Positions 1-8,982 are shown, counted from the stretch's first letter. The stretch is 33,308 nt of DNA from Shewanella sp. SG41-4 (GCF_014164505.1 NZ_JACJFI010000016.1:1-33308); one strand, 5' to 3'. A program made the numbers and translations. The notes: generated by a model from the sequence alone, not told the origin.

Positions 1-1
1 G

Positions 2-997
2 TCGAGTCAAAAAGTCGCCCAGATTGTAATAGAAGAAACGCAAGTCGGCGCAGTCGCCATTACCGACACCAGCAAGTTACTTGCATTTATTGGTATTGGG
101 GCCGATCACCATATTCCTAATACGCCTATTTCCTCAAAAATCACTCTTGAAGCCATCACACAAAATAGTGTTATGTTTGCTGATGGTGTCGATACCACAT
201 ATTCCTGTTCTATATCGCCCAACTGTAGTTTAGGCTCAAGCCTAGTTATTCCGTTGCGCAGTAACGACGAAGTCATTGGCACCATTAAATTATACGAACC
301 TAAAAACAAATTGTTTTTAAACATCAACCGCACCTTAGGCGAAGGCATTGCGAGGTTATTGTCTAACCAAATTCTTTATGGTCGCTTTGAACAACAACAA
401 CACTTACTGATGCAAGCAGAGATAAAATTGCTACAAGCTCAAGTTAATCCCCATTTTTTATTTAATGCACTCAATACCATCAGTGCAATTATTAAGCGTG
501 ATCCGCAAATGTCTAAACAATTATTGCAGCAGTTATCGCAATTTTTGCGCATCAATTTGACCCGAACAACAGGGCTGGTGACAATGGCTGATGAACTTGA
601 GCATATAGACGCTTATCTCGCTATTGAACGAGCTCGTTTTATTGACAAACTTCAAGTCAATATTGATATTCCTATTATTTATCATCACCAGAAAATGCCT
701 GCATTTACCTTACAACCGTTAATTGAAAACGCGGTTAAGCACGGTACATCGCGGATGCTTGATGCTGGCATTATTAATGTTAAAGCCACATTAGACGGTG
801 ACGACTTATTGCTCAACGTGACAGATAATGCAGGTTTATATCAACCTTCTAACAACACTGATGGTTTAGGGATGAACTTAGTCCACAAACGAATTCAGAA
901 TTTATTTGGCAGCCAATACGGCATTGAAGTTGAGTGTGAACCAGACGTGTTCACCCGTGTTAGTGTGCGTTTACCGTTAAAGGAAATTGACCAATGA
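2..997 (+). CDS. btsS: LytS-type sensor histidine kinase BtsS, 3' part
   Basis: The frame is open from base 2, so the N-terminal membrane part lies outside the window; about 331 residues are visible. The first ~110 residues resemble the GAF-like domain of LytS/YehU kinases (QVGAVAITDTSKLLAFIGIG). The His-kinase box follows (NPHFLFNAL, His at 452-454), then the HATPase N box (LIENAVKHG) and a glycine-rich GLGMNLVHKRI segment. This family sits in the inner membrane and phosphorylates a LytTR regulator; E. coli BtsS responds to extracellular pyruvate. The stop overlaps the next gene's start by 4 bases (ATGA), so the two are translationally coupled. The BtsS assignment rests on the LytTR partner and the CstA-type gene downstream; the pyruvate ligand is inferred. 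Confidence 0.88.
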   Translation, partial: SSQKVAQIVIEETQVGAVAITDTSKLLAFIGIGADHHIPNTPISSKITLEAITQNSVMFADGVDTTYSCSISPNCSLGSSLVIPLRSNDEVIGTIKLYEPKNKLFLNINRTLGEGIARLLSNQILYGRFEQQQHLLMQAEIKLLQAQVNPHFLFNALNTISAIIKRDPQMSKQLLQQLSQFLRINLTRTTGLVTMADELEHIDAYLAIERARFIDKLQVNIDIPIIYHHQKMPAFTLQPLIENAVKHGTSRMLDAGIINVKATLDGDDLLLNVTDNAGLYQPSNNTDGLGMNLVHKRIQNLFGSQYGIEVECEPDVFTRVSVRLPLKEIDQ

Positions 998-1704
998 TCT
1001 CGTGCTTAATCATTGATGATGAACCCTTCGCCCGTCAAGAAGTGGCAGATTTACTCGACAAACATTCTGATATAAAAGTACTTGGACAGTGCAGTAATGC
1101 CATCGAGGCCTTACAACAAATCAACCTACTGAAACCCAATCTGATTTTTGTTGATATTCAAATGCCGCGGATAAATGGCATGGAATTAATCGCCATGCTT
1201 AATCCTGAACAAATGCCACGAGCGGTGTTCATTACCGCGTTTGATGAATATGCAATCAAAGCATTTGATAACAATGCATTCGATTATTTACTTAAACCCA
1301 TCGATGAAAAACGCTTCAACCAAACTCTAGACAAAGTCCGCTCCAACATGACGCCACAACCAATGACGCAAATATTGCCGACACAATTAGCCCATTTACC
1401 CTGCTACAGTGGCAGTAAGCTAAAAGTTGTTGCTGCCGCTGATGTAGAATTTATTGTCAGCGATGTAGGTGGTATTCATGTGTGCTCAAATAAAGGTTTT
1501 AGTCACACTCAATTAACCCTTAAGGTTTTAGAGCAAAAAACCACGTTATTTCGTTGTCATAAACAATACTTACTGGCCCCTGGTGCTATTTCTGAAATTG
1601 AAATCACCGACACTGGCGCAGAAGTCACTACCCATAGTGGGGCAAAAGTTCCTGTTTCACGTCGTTATCTTAAAGAGTTAAAGCAGTTACTTGGATTTCA
1701 ATAA
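994..1704 (+). CDS. btsR: LytTR-family response regulator BtsR
   Basis: This 236-residue two-domain response regulator has a receiver domain at about residues 1-120, with acidic pair D8/D9, phospho-acceptor D54 (FVDIQMPR) and the conserved lysine in YLLKP. A LytTR DNA-binding domain covers about residues 140-236 (FRCHKQYLLAPGAI, PVSRRYLKELK). The length matches E. coli YehT/BtsR (about 239 residues). It overlaps the sensor gene by 4 bases. The CstA-family gene starts 175 bases downstream, and the gap carries a paired direct repeat like the published BtsR target. The role, activating the transporter when the kinase senses pyruvate or a similar compound, is inferred from E. coli. Confidence 0.92.
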   Translation: MISCLIIDDEPFARQEVADLLDKHSDIKVLGQCSNAIEALQQINLLKPNLIFVDIQMPRINGMELIAMLNPEQMPRAVFITAFDEYAIKAFDNNAFDYLLKPIDEKRFNQTLDKVRSNMTPQPMTQILPTQLAHLPCYSGSKLKVVAAADVEFIVSDVGGIHVCSNKGFSHTQLTLKVLEQKTTLFRCHKQYLLAPGAISEIEITDTGAEVTTHSGAKVPVSRRYLKELKQLLGFQ

Positions 1705-1758
1705 CTAGGTTTACGCCACATAAAGCGTGACATGCCCCAAATTTATCTCACAACCAAA

Positions 1759-1786
1759 ACCGCTCAGGGTGCCTATTTACCGCTTA
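1759..1786 (+). promoter_or_regulatory. Candidate BtsR (LytTR) operator, direct repeat
   Basis: Two direct copies, ACCGCTCA (1759-1766) and ACCGCTTA (1779-1786), are separated by 12 bases, so the copies repeat every 20 bases. As I recall it, the E. coli BtsR/YehT site in front of the CstA-type gene yjiY is a direct repeat of ACC(G/A)CT(C/T)A with a similar spacer. Both copies fit that pattern exactly, and they lie about 95 bases upstream of the transporter start, on one face of the helix. Confidence 0.75.
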
Positions 1787-1878
1787 CTCTGCCTTTTTAA
1801 CCTGTCACTCAGTTTGCCCCCAATACCCTATTTTGATGTTTTAAAATGGTGTCACTATAAAAATGGGGAGATAACAAA

Positions 1879-3339
1879 ATGACGTGGTTTTTACTCTGTG
1901 TAGGCCTGCTTATTGGCGGCTATTTTATTTACGGGGCTTTTGTCGAGAAAGTATTCGGCATTAACACCCAAAGACAAACACCCGCTTTCACTCAAACAGA
2001 CGGTGTCGACTTCGTGCCGATGTCTAAAGGGAAAGTCTATTTAATTCAATTGTTAAATATTGCTGGTGTGGGTCCAATTTTTGGTCCGATCCTAGGTGCC
2101 CTTTATGGCCCAGCGGCGATGCTATGGATTGTATTTGGTTGTATTTTTGCCGGTGCAGTACACGATTACTTTTCGGGGATGTTATCGGTACGCAATAACG
2201 GTCAATCAGTTCCTAACTTGGCCGGTAAATATTTAGGTAAAAATGCCAAACACTTTATGAACTTGTTTGCCATTATCTTATTATTGTTAGTTGGCGTGGT
2301 GTTCATATCTGCTCCTGCAGGATTACTAAGCAAACTTACCGGACTCGATGTCACCATCTTTGTTGGTATCATTTTTGTTTATTATTTAATTGCCACCATA
2401 GTACCTATCGACAAAATTATTGGTCGCTTATATCCATTCTTTGGTGCATTACTGGTCTTTATGTCACTTGGACTGATTATAGCGTTAGCATTATCAACCG
2501 AACATACCATGTTACCTGGTTTTGAAATGGGTGACTTCTTTAGCAACTTAAACCCAAATGACATGCCATTATGGCCAGCCTTGTTCATCACGATTGCATG
2601 TGGTGCAGTATCGGGTTTCCATGCAACACAATCACCTCTAATGGCTCGTTGTGTTGAGAATGAATCAAACGGCCGCTTTGTATTTTTTGGTGCCATGATT
2701 GGTGAAGGTGTAATTGCATTAATTTGGTGTGCAATTGCATTATCATTCTTTGGTGGGGTTGAAGGATTGAATGTCGGAATGGCTGGCAACCCAGCTAACG
2801 TCGTATACGAAGCCTCTAATGGGCTGTTAGGTACATTTGGTGGCTTCTTGGCTATCTTGGGTGTCATCGTATTACCTATCACCTCTGGCGATACCGCATT
2901 TCGTTCAGCACGGTTAATTTTGGCAGAGTTCTTTAACATCAAACAAATCGAATTACCGAAGCGTTTAATGCTCGCGTTACCATTATTTGTCGTCGGTGCC
3001 GTGTTGACTCAAGTCGACTTTGGTATTATCTGGCGCTACTTTGGTGTCGCAAACCAAACCACGGCGGTATTAATGTTATGGACCGCTTCAGCTTACTTAT
3101 TGCGCCACAATAAATTCCATTGGATTTGTACTGTACCCGCTATGTTCATGACCTGTGTTGTAATTAGCTTTATGCTGAACTCTTCAACATTAGGAGCAGG
3201 TTTACCGATGACAGTGTCAACCATTGCAGGTTTAGTCACTACCGCAATTATTGCGATAATGGTTATTATTAAAACCAAAGGCAAAGGTGATATTGAAACT
3301 GATGAAGAAGATCAAGTTGAACTAGCCAACGAACTATAG
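1879..3339 (+). CDS. cstA: CstA-family transporter (short form), probable pyruvate or peptide permease
   Basis: This 486-residue polytopic inner-membrane protein has a CstA-type N-terminus (GPIFGPILGALYGPAAMLWI, VHDYFSGMLSVRNNG) and a later ITSGDTAFRSAR motif, all typical of carbon-starvation family transporters. E. coli CstA and BtsT are about 700-716 residues, so this is the shorter branch. The ATG has a GGGGAG ribosome site 8 bases upstream. It lies directly behind btsSR with a BtsR-like operator in between, which suggests it is the target transporter, taking up pyruvate by analogy with BtsT. A strong terminator follows. Peptide uptake, as proposed for CstA, is the alternative. The family is secure; the substrate is inferred. 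Confidence 0.9.
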   Translation: MTWFLLCVGLLIGGYFIYGAFVEKVFGINTQRQTPAFTQTDGVDFVPMSKGKVYLIQLLNIAGVGPIFGPILGALYGPAAMLWIVFGCIFAGAVHDYFSGMLSVRNNGQSVPNLAGKYLGKNAKHFMNLFAIILLLLVGVVFISAPAGLLSKLTGLDVTIFVGIIFVYYLIATIVPIDKIIGRLYPFFGALLVFMSLGLIIALALSTEHTMLPGFEMGDFFSNLNPNDMPLWPALFITIACGAVSGFHATQSPLMARCVENESNGRFVFFGAMIGEGVIALIWCAIALSFFGGVEGLNVGMAGNPANVVYEASNGLLGTFGGFLAILGVIVLPITSGDTAFRSARLILAEFFNIKQIELPKRLMLALPLFVVGAVLTQVDFGIIWRYFGVANQTTAVLMLWTASAYLLRHNKFHWICTVPAMFMTCVVISFMLNSSTLGAGLPMTVSTIAGLVTTAIIAIMVIIKTKGKGDIETDEEDQVELANEL

Positions 3340-3356
3340 ATGGTAATATCATCAAT

Positions 3357-3386
3357 AAACGGCAGCTTCGGCTGCCGTTTTTGTGT
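3357..3386 (+). terminator. Rho-independent terminator after cstA
   Basis: A perfect 10-base stem AAACGGCAGC / GCTGCCGTTT closes on a TTCG tetraloop (3367-3370) and runs into a T-rich tract. It lies 18 bases after the transporter stop. Confidence 0.9.
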
Positions 3387-3448
3387 TGATATCACTTTGG
3401 CGACAATGTGGGTATAATATTGCCAAACTTAATTAGCTCGCACGGTCC

Positions 3449-3880
3449 ATGACACAAGCAAACAATCCGCTTCACGGCATCAAACTAGAAACTATCGTGA
3501 CTTCACTCGTTGAAAAGTACGGCTGGGAAGAACTCGCATCTAGGATAAACATTCAGTGTTTCAAAGATAATCCGAGTGTAAAATCAACCTTGAAGTTTTT
3601 GCGCAAAACCCCTTGGGCTCGCGATAAAGTTGAATACTTGTATCTTAAAGCAAACAAGTTACCTTTGCCGCCACCGAAAGAAGATAGCCGCGGATCTTTT
3701 GCGAGTAAAACTCGGCCTGCTAAAGGGAAAGTTATGGCAACTAAAGCCGTCTCAGTTAAATCGAGCTTAACTAAAACAGTCCCAAATAAAGCGGCATCAC
3801 CTCAAGCAAACTCAGATAAAACCACCACAGGATCTGCAGCCCCTGTTAATGCGGATATTTGGGGATCAGGTTCAAATTAG
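3449..3880 (+). CDS. VF530 (DUF2132) family DNA-binding protein with basic tail
   Basis: Residues 1-70 form a VF530-type domain ([52 protein letters not shown]). Proteins of this family are small and have been described as DNA-binding. Here a tail of about 70 residues follows, rich in Lys, Ala, Ser, Thr and Pro and ending in DIWGSGSN; it looks disordered and basic, like a histone-type tail. A TATAAT box lies at 3413-3418, about 30 bases before the ATG, which suggests a short leader. The gene converges on the outer-membrane protein gene at 3908. The domain call is good; the cellular role is unknown. Confidence 0.8.
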   Translation: MTQANNPLHGIKLETIVTSLVEKYGWEELASRINIQCFKDNPSVKSTLKFLRKTPWARDKVEYLYLKANKLPLPPPKEDSRGSFASKTRPAKGKVMATKAVSVKSSLTKTVPNKAASPQANSDKTTTGSAAPVNADIWGSGSN

Positions 3881-3907
3881 TTTATTAATGTAAATTATCG
3901 GTAGGGT

Positions 3908-4774
3908 TTATAACGGAAATTCGAAAATTAATCGCCAAACTTTAAGCCCGCCACCAACTTGATAACTTAATCCAAAATGTTCAATTTCGACACTGTCTAA
4001 GCCTATCGCACTAAAGTTGATGGGCTTTGAAAAGGCTAACGTTGTGCCAATTTCATAAGTGTATGAAGTTAAAACATCCTTGCCAACTGGGGTAACAAAT
4101 TTTAGTTTGTCGAAATACCAATGTCCTGCAATAAACAATCTCGGCTCAACACGAACATCTTGCCACTGCCAATCATAATTAACCCCAAAATCGATTCCGG
4201 TTTTAAAAACCGAATAGCCTTCTGTGCTGTCGTTTTGATTACTTTGGTAACCTGCATAATAAATCCGATTTACCCAAATAGGGGTGAACAAAGGCGCATC
4301 AAGTTTATAGAGTGCAGAAACGCCAGTGGAAAAAACCCCCACATGACTGTAAGTTGAAAAATTATGTCCATAGCCTAAATCAACATAGCTCTCTAGCGTT
4401 AACTTGTCGTCCACCAGCCAATGATATTCAAGTCCAGGGGTTAGAGTAATGGTGCCGACATTGTTAGGAATACTGCCTTGAGGTAAGTCATTAAAGGAGT
4501 AATCAAAAAAACCGAATGATGCAGTAAAGCGTAGTTTCAACAAATATTCATCTGTTGAGTCAAGCACAAACCCCATGGGAATATTGGCGACAGCCGCGCT
4601 TTGGCCTGACGTTCGATAAACACCGCTGCCTAAATAATTGGCAAATGCATAATGAGATGCGTCAGGTTCAGTGATCAGCTCAGGTGGTGTTGTAGGAGTT
4701 AATTCAGCAGCATGAATAATACTGCTGCTGACAACGAGCAATATCATCAAGATTAAACGGAAGGAAACGTGCAT
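3908..4774 (-). CDS. Orphan outer-membrane beta-barrel protein
   Basis: From the ATG at 4774 the product has 288 residues and a classic signal peptide (MHVSFRLILMILLVVSSSII, cleaved after HA). The mature part alternates polar and aromatic residues in beta-strand style (TPGLEYHWLVDDKLTLESYV, VRVEPRLFIAGHWYF), as in an 8-12 strand barrel. The frame stays open to an ATG triplet run at 4840 (310 residues), but that would give an unusually long signal n-region. Neither start has a good ribosome site. It follows ribA on the same strand with little spacing. I do not recognise the family with certainty; a solitary autotransporter-type barrel is possible. Function unknown. Confidence 0.7.
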   Translation of the reverse strand: MHVSFRLILMILLVVSSSIIHAAELTPTTPPELITEPDASHYAFANYLGSGVYRTSGQSAAVANIPMGFVLDSTDEYLLKLRFTASFGFFDYSFNDLPQGSIPNNVGTITLTPGLEYHWLVDDKLTLESYVDLGYGHNFSTYSHVGVFSTGVSALYKLDAPLFTPIWVNRIYYAGYQSNQNDSTEGYSVFKTGIDFGVNYDWQWQDVRVEPRLFIAGHWYFDKLKFVTPVGKDVLTSYTYEIGTTLAFSKPINFSAIGLDSVEIEHFGLSYQVGGGLKVWRLIFEFPL

Positions 4775-4861
4775 AAAACGCAAATAATCAAACAATGATG
4801 ATCCAATTAGCGGTATGTTCTGCCTTTGTTTCATCATCATTTAGACTATTATTGTGCCAGA

Positions 4862-5470
4862 TTATTCATCGTGGAAATGGTATTCAGACATCATATGGCC
4901 CAACTCGGTTGATTTGGTCTTTAAATATGATTCGTTATAACGATTTTTGCCCACTTGTAACGGAATACGTTCTGCGACTTCGATACCCATATTTTGCATC
5001 GCCATCACTTTACGCGGGTTATTGGTCATTAATTTCACTTTGGTCACGCCAATTTGCGTTAACATCGGCAAAATCATGTCGTATTTACGCATGTCAGCTT
5101 CAAAGCCTAAACGCTCATTCGCTTCAACGGTATTGGCACCGGCATCTTGCAGCTCATAAGCTCTAATTTTATTAAGCAGCCCAATCCCACGGCCTTCCTG
5201 GCGCAAGTACAGCAGAAACCCCTGCCCTTGTTCAGCAATACTCTGCATTGCTGCTTGTAATTGAAAACCACAATCACAACGTAAACTAAATAATGCATCA
5301 CCGGTCAAACATTCAGAATGAATACGACCTAACATGGGCTGAGTGGGATCCAGTTGACCAAATGTCAACGCAACGTGTTCTTTACCTGTCGCGATTTCTT
5401 CAAAACCGTGCATAGCAAAAACACCCCAAGGAGTGGGTAACTTAGATGTTGCGATATACTTTACCGACAT
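4862..5470 (-). CDS. ribA: GTP cyclohydrolase II
   Basis: This 202-residue enzyme opens GTP to the pyrimidine precursor of riboflavin, with release of formate and pyrophosphate, in the cytoplasm. The zinc ligands C54, C65 and C67 are visible in [20 protein letters not shown], followed by the active-site segment [20 protein letters not shown] and the C-terminal LMTNNPRKV motif. The length matches E. coli RibA (196). It is a stand-alone enzyme with no fused DHBP synthase domain. It lies 37 bases downstream of yibL on the same strand, so the two are probably cotranscribed. I see no FMN riboswitch in the short upstream gap. Confidence 0.97.
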   Translation of the reverse strand: MSVKYIATSKLPTPWGVFAMHGFEEIATGKEHVALTFGQLDPTQPMLGRIHSECLTGDALFSLRCDCGFQLQAAMQSIAEQGQGFLLYLRQEGRGIGLLNKIRAYELQDAGANTVEANERLGFEADMRKYDMILPMLTQIGVTKVKLMTNNPRKVMAMQNMGIEVAERIPLQVGKNRYNESYLKTKSTELGHMMSEYHFHDE

Positions 5471-5507
5471 GAATTAACCTTACGACTACTAACTGTAAAA
5501 GAAAATA

Positions 5508-5864
5508 TTAGAACTTAGCAGGCGCAAAACCTGTCACATCTTTTATGCCCATTTCACGGCCTAATGCCGTTAAAGGATGCACAACAACTAAACCTTTAAC
5601 CGATTTATTTAACTTACCCATATCGGCTTGTTCGGCTTTAGTCAGCGTGCGCTTAAATCCTAACGCTTTCAACGCTAAACCTTCTTTGCTGAACTCGCGA
5701 GTTTGCTGACCTTTAATGCTGGCGATTCGCTTAGTCACTGTCGCCACTTCTTTCTTAAACTGCAGGACAATAGTGGCATCGCCACGTGCTTCAGCCGCTG
5801 CTAACTTACGACGAAACTTGTCTAATTTATCGTTCAATGTTTGCAGTTCTTGCTTTAAATTCAT
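5508..5864 (-). CDS. yibL: YibL family ribosome-associated protein
   Basis: This 118-residue, lysine-rich protein begins with a helical segment (MNLKQELQTLNDKLDKFRRK, then KLAAAEARGDA) that looks like a short coiled coil. A compact C-terminal part follows (KGLVVVHPLTALGREMGIKD, VTGFAP). Sequence and length match the YibL family, reported as ribosome-associated in Enterobacteria; its exact job is not settled. It is the first gene of a minus-strand run followed by ribA after 37 bases. Nothing in the sequence links it to riboflavin synthesis, so the pairing may only be transcriptional. Confidence 0.85.
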   Translation of the reverse strand: MNLKQELQTLNDKLDKFRRKLAAAEARGDATIVLQFKKEVATVTKRIASIKGQQTREFSKEGLALKALGFKRTLTKAEQADMGKLNKSVKGLVVVHPLTALGREMGIKDVTGFAPAKF

Positions 5865-6263
5865 TTTATTACCTTAAGTGCTTTGGTGTGTTGGTGAATC
5901 ATTTACGCTTATACGTTTATCACAACACCGTTTCGGAGGCAGATTATATACCCAAAACCACCTAAGATGCGAATAGCAAACGCTTCATATATGAATGTAC
6001 AGGCAAAGTTTTTCAGCCTGAACAAACAATCTGGATATTATCACATTACAACTAATCATAAGTGCGATGACACGGTGTAATTATCGTATCACCAACACAA
6101 ATCTACTTAAGCCACTTATTACCTAAGTTTCAACATGATTTATTCCCTTTACTGGCAAGTTCACCCTGTTCACTCCTTGCACAAATTGTTCAATCGGTCG
6201 GCAACCAAATCAGCAAAACCTGTTTCACGTTACATTTATCTAAAAACACCATTGCAATACTTA
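5865..6263. other. Intergenic region between yibL and the TonB receptor
   Basis: About 400 bases between two divergent genes with no convincing ORF. It is AT-rich and must hold the yibL promoter and the distal part of the receptor promoter; the only clear element nearby is the Fur box just to the right. I see no hairpin with a T-tract and no repeats here. Confidence 0.5.
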
Positions 6264-6278
6264 TGATAATCATTATCA
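6264..6278 (+). promoter_or_regulatory. Fur box upstream of the siderophore receptor
   Basis: TGATAATCATTATCA is a perfect 7-1-7 inverted repeat that matches the Fur consensus (TGATAATNATTATCA). It ends 34 bases before the receptor ATG, so Fe-Fur bound here would block transcription when iron is plentiful. Confidence 0.93.
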
Positions 6279-6312
6279 TTCGTAATAATGTTAATAAAGA
6301 GTCTAACCCATT

Positions 6313-8790
6313 ATGACGCCACTACGTTTATCTCTACTTGCCCTTGCTTGTCAAAGTGTACTGTTTCCTGTTTATGCTCACGCACAAACGCCGACTTCCC
6401 AATCAGAGGTTGCAGCACAATCTTCAGATGACACGGCCAATGCATCACCCTCAGCCAACTATGAACGAATAACGGTTTATGGCCGACAAAACCAAGTAGT
6501 GATGAACTCGGGTTTAGCAACCAAATCTGATATGTCGCTGATGGAAACGCCTGCGGCGGTAGTGATTGTTGATGAAGCATTAATTGATGCACAAGGCATC
6601 ACCAACATGCAAGATTTAGTTCGTAATATCAGCGGCGTAACCCAAGCGGGTAATAATTATGGTATCGGCGATAATTTGGTCGTGCGCGGATTAGGCGCCA
6701 ACTACACTTACGATGGTATGTATGGCGGTGCTGGATTAGGTAACACCTTTAATCCAACTCGTTCACTAACCAACGTGAGTTCCGTTGAAGTGCTCAAAGG
6801 CCCTGCTACTGGTCTGTATGGTATGGGTAGCGCGGGAGGAGTGATTAACCTTATTGAGAAAAAACCTCAATTTGACAGTAAACAGTTGTTTGAAGCCGAA
6901 GTGGGTCAATGGGATAGCTATTCTCTCATGGCTGATTCTACTGGTGGTATAACTGACGATTTAGCCTATCGTCTGGTGGCGAAAACAGCTCGTAGTACAG
7001 GTTATCGAGATCTTGGTACCGACCGCGATGAAATATATGGCTCGCTTAAATATGTGTTGAATGACAACCAAAATATTATGCTATCAACAGCATATATTAG
7101 CGATGCGATCCCCGTCGATTCAATCGGCCATCCTATCCGCATTTATAACGCAGCTTCAGTCGATGGAAAAACCGCTGGTGAAGTCAGCTGGCAAGACTTA
7201 GTCAACGACCCTACCAATAATGGTTTACAACTAACAGACGATCAGCGCCAACAATTAACCGACTCGTTAAGCGCAAATGATGGCCTAACACCGTATGAGT
7301 TTGGTCATAACGGTCTTATCTCACCAATGGCTAAAGACAATGAAGGCGAAGAGTTGCGCTTTAAACTAAGCCATAATGTGTACTTAACCGATGACTTATT
7401 TTTAAACCAACAACTGCAATACCGTAATTACGAAACCAGTTTTGCTCGTCAAACAGGGGCTTACAACTATGTTTACTGGCAACGTAGTGGCGTAATTAAC
7501 GCCGACCCACGCGCACCTTTGGTTGAAGATGGCACCCTATATCCGTATGCAGCTCGTCGTCAGGAATACCGCAAAGTCTCGGCAGAAGAAAAGTCATGGC
7601 AGTATTTTGCCGACTTACGTTATGACTTCGACATTGGCAATATCAGTAACGAATTATTAGTTAATGCTAACTTTGAAGATCGCGATATTCGCTTTAAACA
7701 ATATTCAATTTACGACGCTGATTACACCTTGAAAGATACCGATGGTAATTTGTCATATCAAGGTTCGCTACCGTATATTTATGATATCCGTAACCCAAAT
7801 TGGGGCGAAGGTGAATTTGAAGACTACGATCCATTATTAACCAGTAACTACAATAAATCTGTCACAGCTTGGGGCTTGGGCTTACAACATGTGGGTTATT
7901 TAGGTGGCGGATTTACTAGCCGTATTGGTGTCGCATTCAATGAAATTAAACAAAGTTATGAACACTTGGGTGTCGATGCTCGTTACAGTAGTAGCTTAGC
8001 TGACCCTCAACCAGAAGCGGATACCACCGATAACGGTGTAACCTACAATTTAGGCCTAACTTATATGCCTACTGACGATATCTCTATTTTCGTTAATCAC
8101 TCAAAAGGCCGTACAGCATACAGTGTATTAGGCGATGTAAAAGGCAATGAAGCGGACCGTGAAGATTCTCAATCTATCAGTAATGATTTAGGTATTCGTG
8201 CCAAAGCATTTGATGATCAATTGCTCGCCTCTTTGGTCTTTTTCAAAACATCACGTACTAATGTGGCTTATACCAATCCAGAATACGAAAGCAGCGAAGC
8301 AACACCAGATATCTTCCCGTATTTTTACGACGGCAGCGAAGATACTAAAGGGGTGGAGTTAGATCTGAATGCTTATTTAGGTGACCAATGGAAAGTCAAC
8401 GTTAACGCGGTTTACCAAGATGCTAGAGACAATCAAAATCCAAATAGTAGTGATTATGGCCAACGCCAAAAAGGTGTACCTTACGTCACAGCGGGCGCTT
8501 GGGTAACTTATGCCGCAGAATTTGCCTTACCAGCACCGGTATCAATCAGTCTTGGGGCTAAATATGTCGATGAACGCAGCACACACTCTAGCTCATTTGG
8601 TATTCCAGATGGTTATGTGCCAAGTTATACGGTAATCGATTCAGCGATTAGTTATGACGTTGAACGTTATAAAATCCAATTGAACATTAATAACTTATTT
8701 AATGAAACCTACTACGATAAGGCGATGTTCTTAGGCGGATTACCCGGCGAAGAGCGTAATGCAAAGTTAACCCTAACTTATCGTATTTAA
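6313..8790 (+). CDS. TonB-dependent siderophore receptor
   Basis: The 825-residue outer-membrane receptor starts with a signal peptide (MTPLRLSLLALACQSVLFPV, cleaved near AHA). A TonB-box-like ITVYG follows near residue 53. The plug domain (about residues 70-180) has the typical METPAAVVIVD, VVRGLG, SSVEVLKGPATGLYGMGSAG and GGVINL elements. A 22-strand barrel makes up the rest, ending in ERNAKLTLTYRI with the usual NINNLFNETYYD motif before it. This is the FhuA/FpvA-like siderophore class; the ligand cannot be told from sequence. Iron control is supported by the Fur box, and a terminator follows. No biosynthesis or ABC transport genes adjoin it, so it may serve uptake of foreign siderophores. 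Confidence 0.93.
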   Translation: MTPLRLSLLALACQSVLFPVYAHAQTPTSQSEVAAQSSDDTANASPSANYERITVYGRQNQVVMNSGLATKSDMSLMETPAAVVIVDEALIDAQGITNMQDLVRNISGVTQAGNNYGIGDNLVVRGLGANYTYDGMYGGAGLGNTFNPTRSLTNVSSVEVLKGPATGLYGMGSAGGVINLIEKKPQFDSKQLFEAEVGQWDSYSLMADSTGGITDDLAYRLVAKTARSTGYRDLGTDRDEIYGSLKYVLNDNQNIMLSTAYISDAIPVDSIGHPIRIYNAASVDGKTAGEVSWQDLVNDPTNNGLQLTDDQRQQLTDSLSANDGLTPYEFGHNGLISPMAKDNEGEELRFKLSHNVYLTDDLFLNQQLQYRNYETSFARQTGAYNYVYWQRSGVINADPRAPLVEDGTLYPYAARRQEYRKVSAEEKSWQYFADLRYDFDIGNISNELLVNANFEDRDIRFKQYSIYDADYTLKDTDGNLSYQGSLPYIYDIRNPNWGEGEFEDYDPLLTSNYNKSVTAWGLGLQHVGYLGGGFTSRIGVAFNEIKQSYEHLGVDARYSSSLADPQPEADTTDNGVTYNLGLTYMPTDDISIFVNHSKGRTAYSVLGDVKGNEADREDSQSISNDLGIRAKAFDDQLLASLVFFKTSRTNVAYTNPEYESSEATPDIFPYFYDGSEDTKGVELDLNAYLGDQWKVNVNAVYQDARDNQNPNSSDYGQRQKGVPYVTAGAWVTYAAEFALPAPVSISLGAKYVDERSTHSSSFGIPDGYVPSYTVIDSAISYDVERYKIQLNINNLFNETYYDKAMFLGGLPGEERNAKLTLTYRI

Positions 8791-8863
8791 GCTCGTTCAA
8801 CGTAAGCTTTGTTTGTTCAAAATTCAACTGCAAATCTAGCTGCTAATTTAGTACGAGATGATC

Positions 8864-8891
8864 AAAGCACTGCTTAATCGCAGTGCTTTTT
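8864..8891 (+). terminator. Rho-independent terminator after the TonB receptor
   Basis: A perfect 10-base stem AAAGCACTGC / GCAGTGCTTT with a 6-base loop (TTAATC) is followed by Ts. It lies about 75 bases after the receptor stop and 90 bases before the next gene, so the oxidoreductase is transcribed separately. Confidence 0.88.
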
Positions 8892-8982
8892 CATACCTTT
8901 AGGATAAGGATAATTGACTATCTAGGCTACATGTAGGATAAACAACACATTAATTCAGCAGGTTACCTTAGGATTTTATTTC

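Noticed and set aside
2382-2942. 186-codon open frame antisense to the CstA gene
   Set aside because: Composition is an image of the transporter codons, with no ribosome site or family resemblance.
4795-5166. 123-codon open frame on the plus strand opposite ribA
   Set aside because: It lies antisense to a clear ribA gene and its sequence looks like random translation; it is a shadow.
5471-5507. FMN riboswitch before ribA
   Set aside because: The gap to yibL is only 37 bases and lacks the conserved RFN element.
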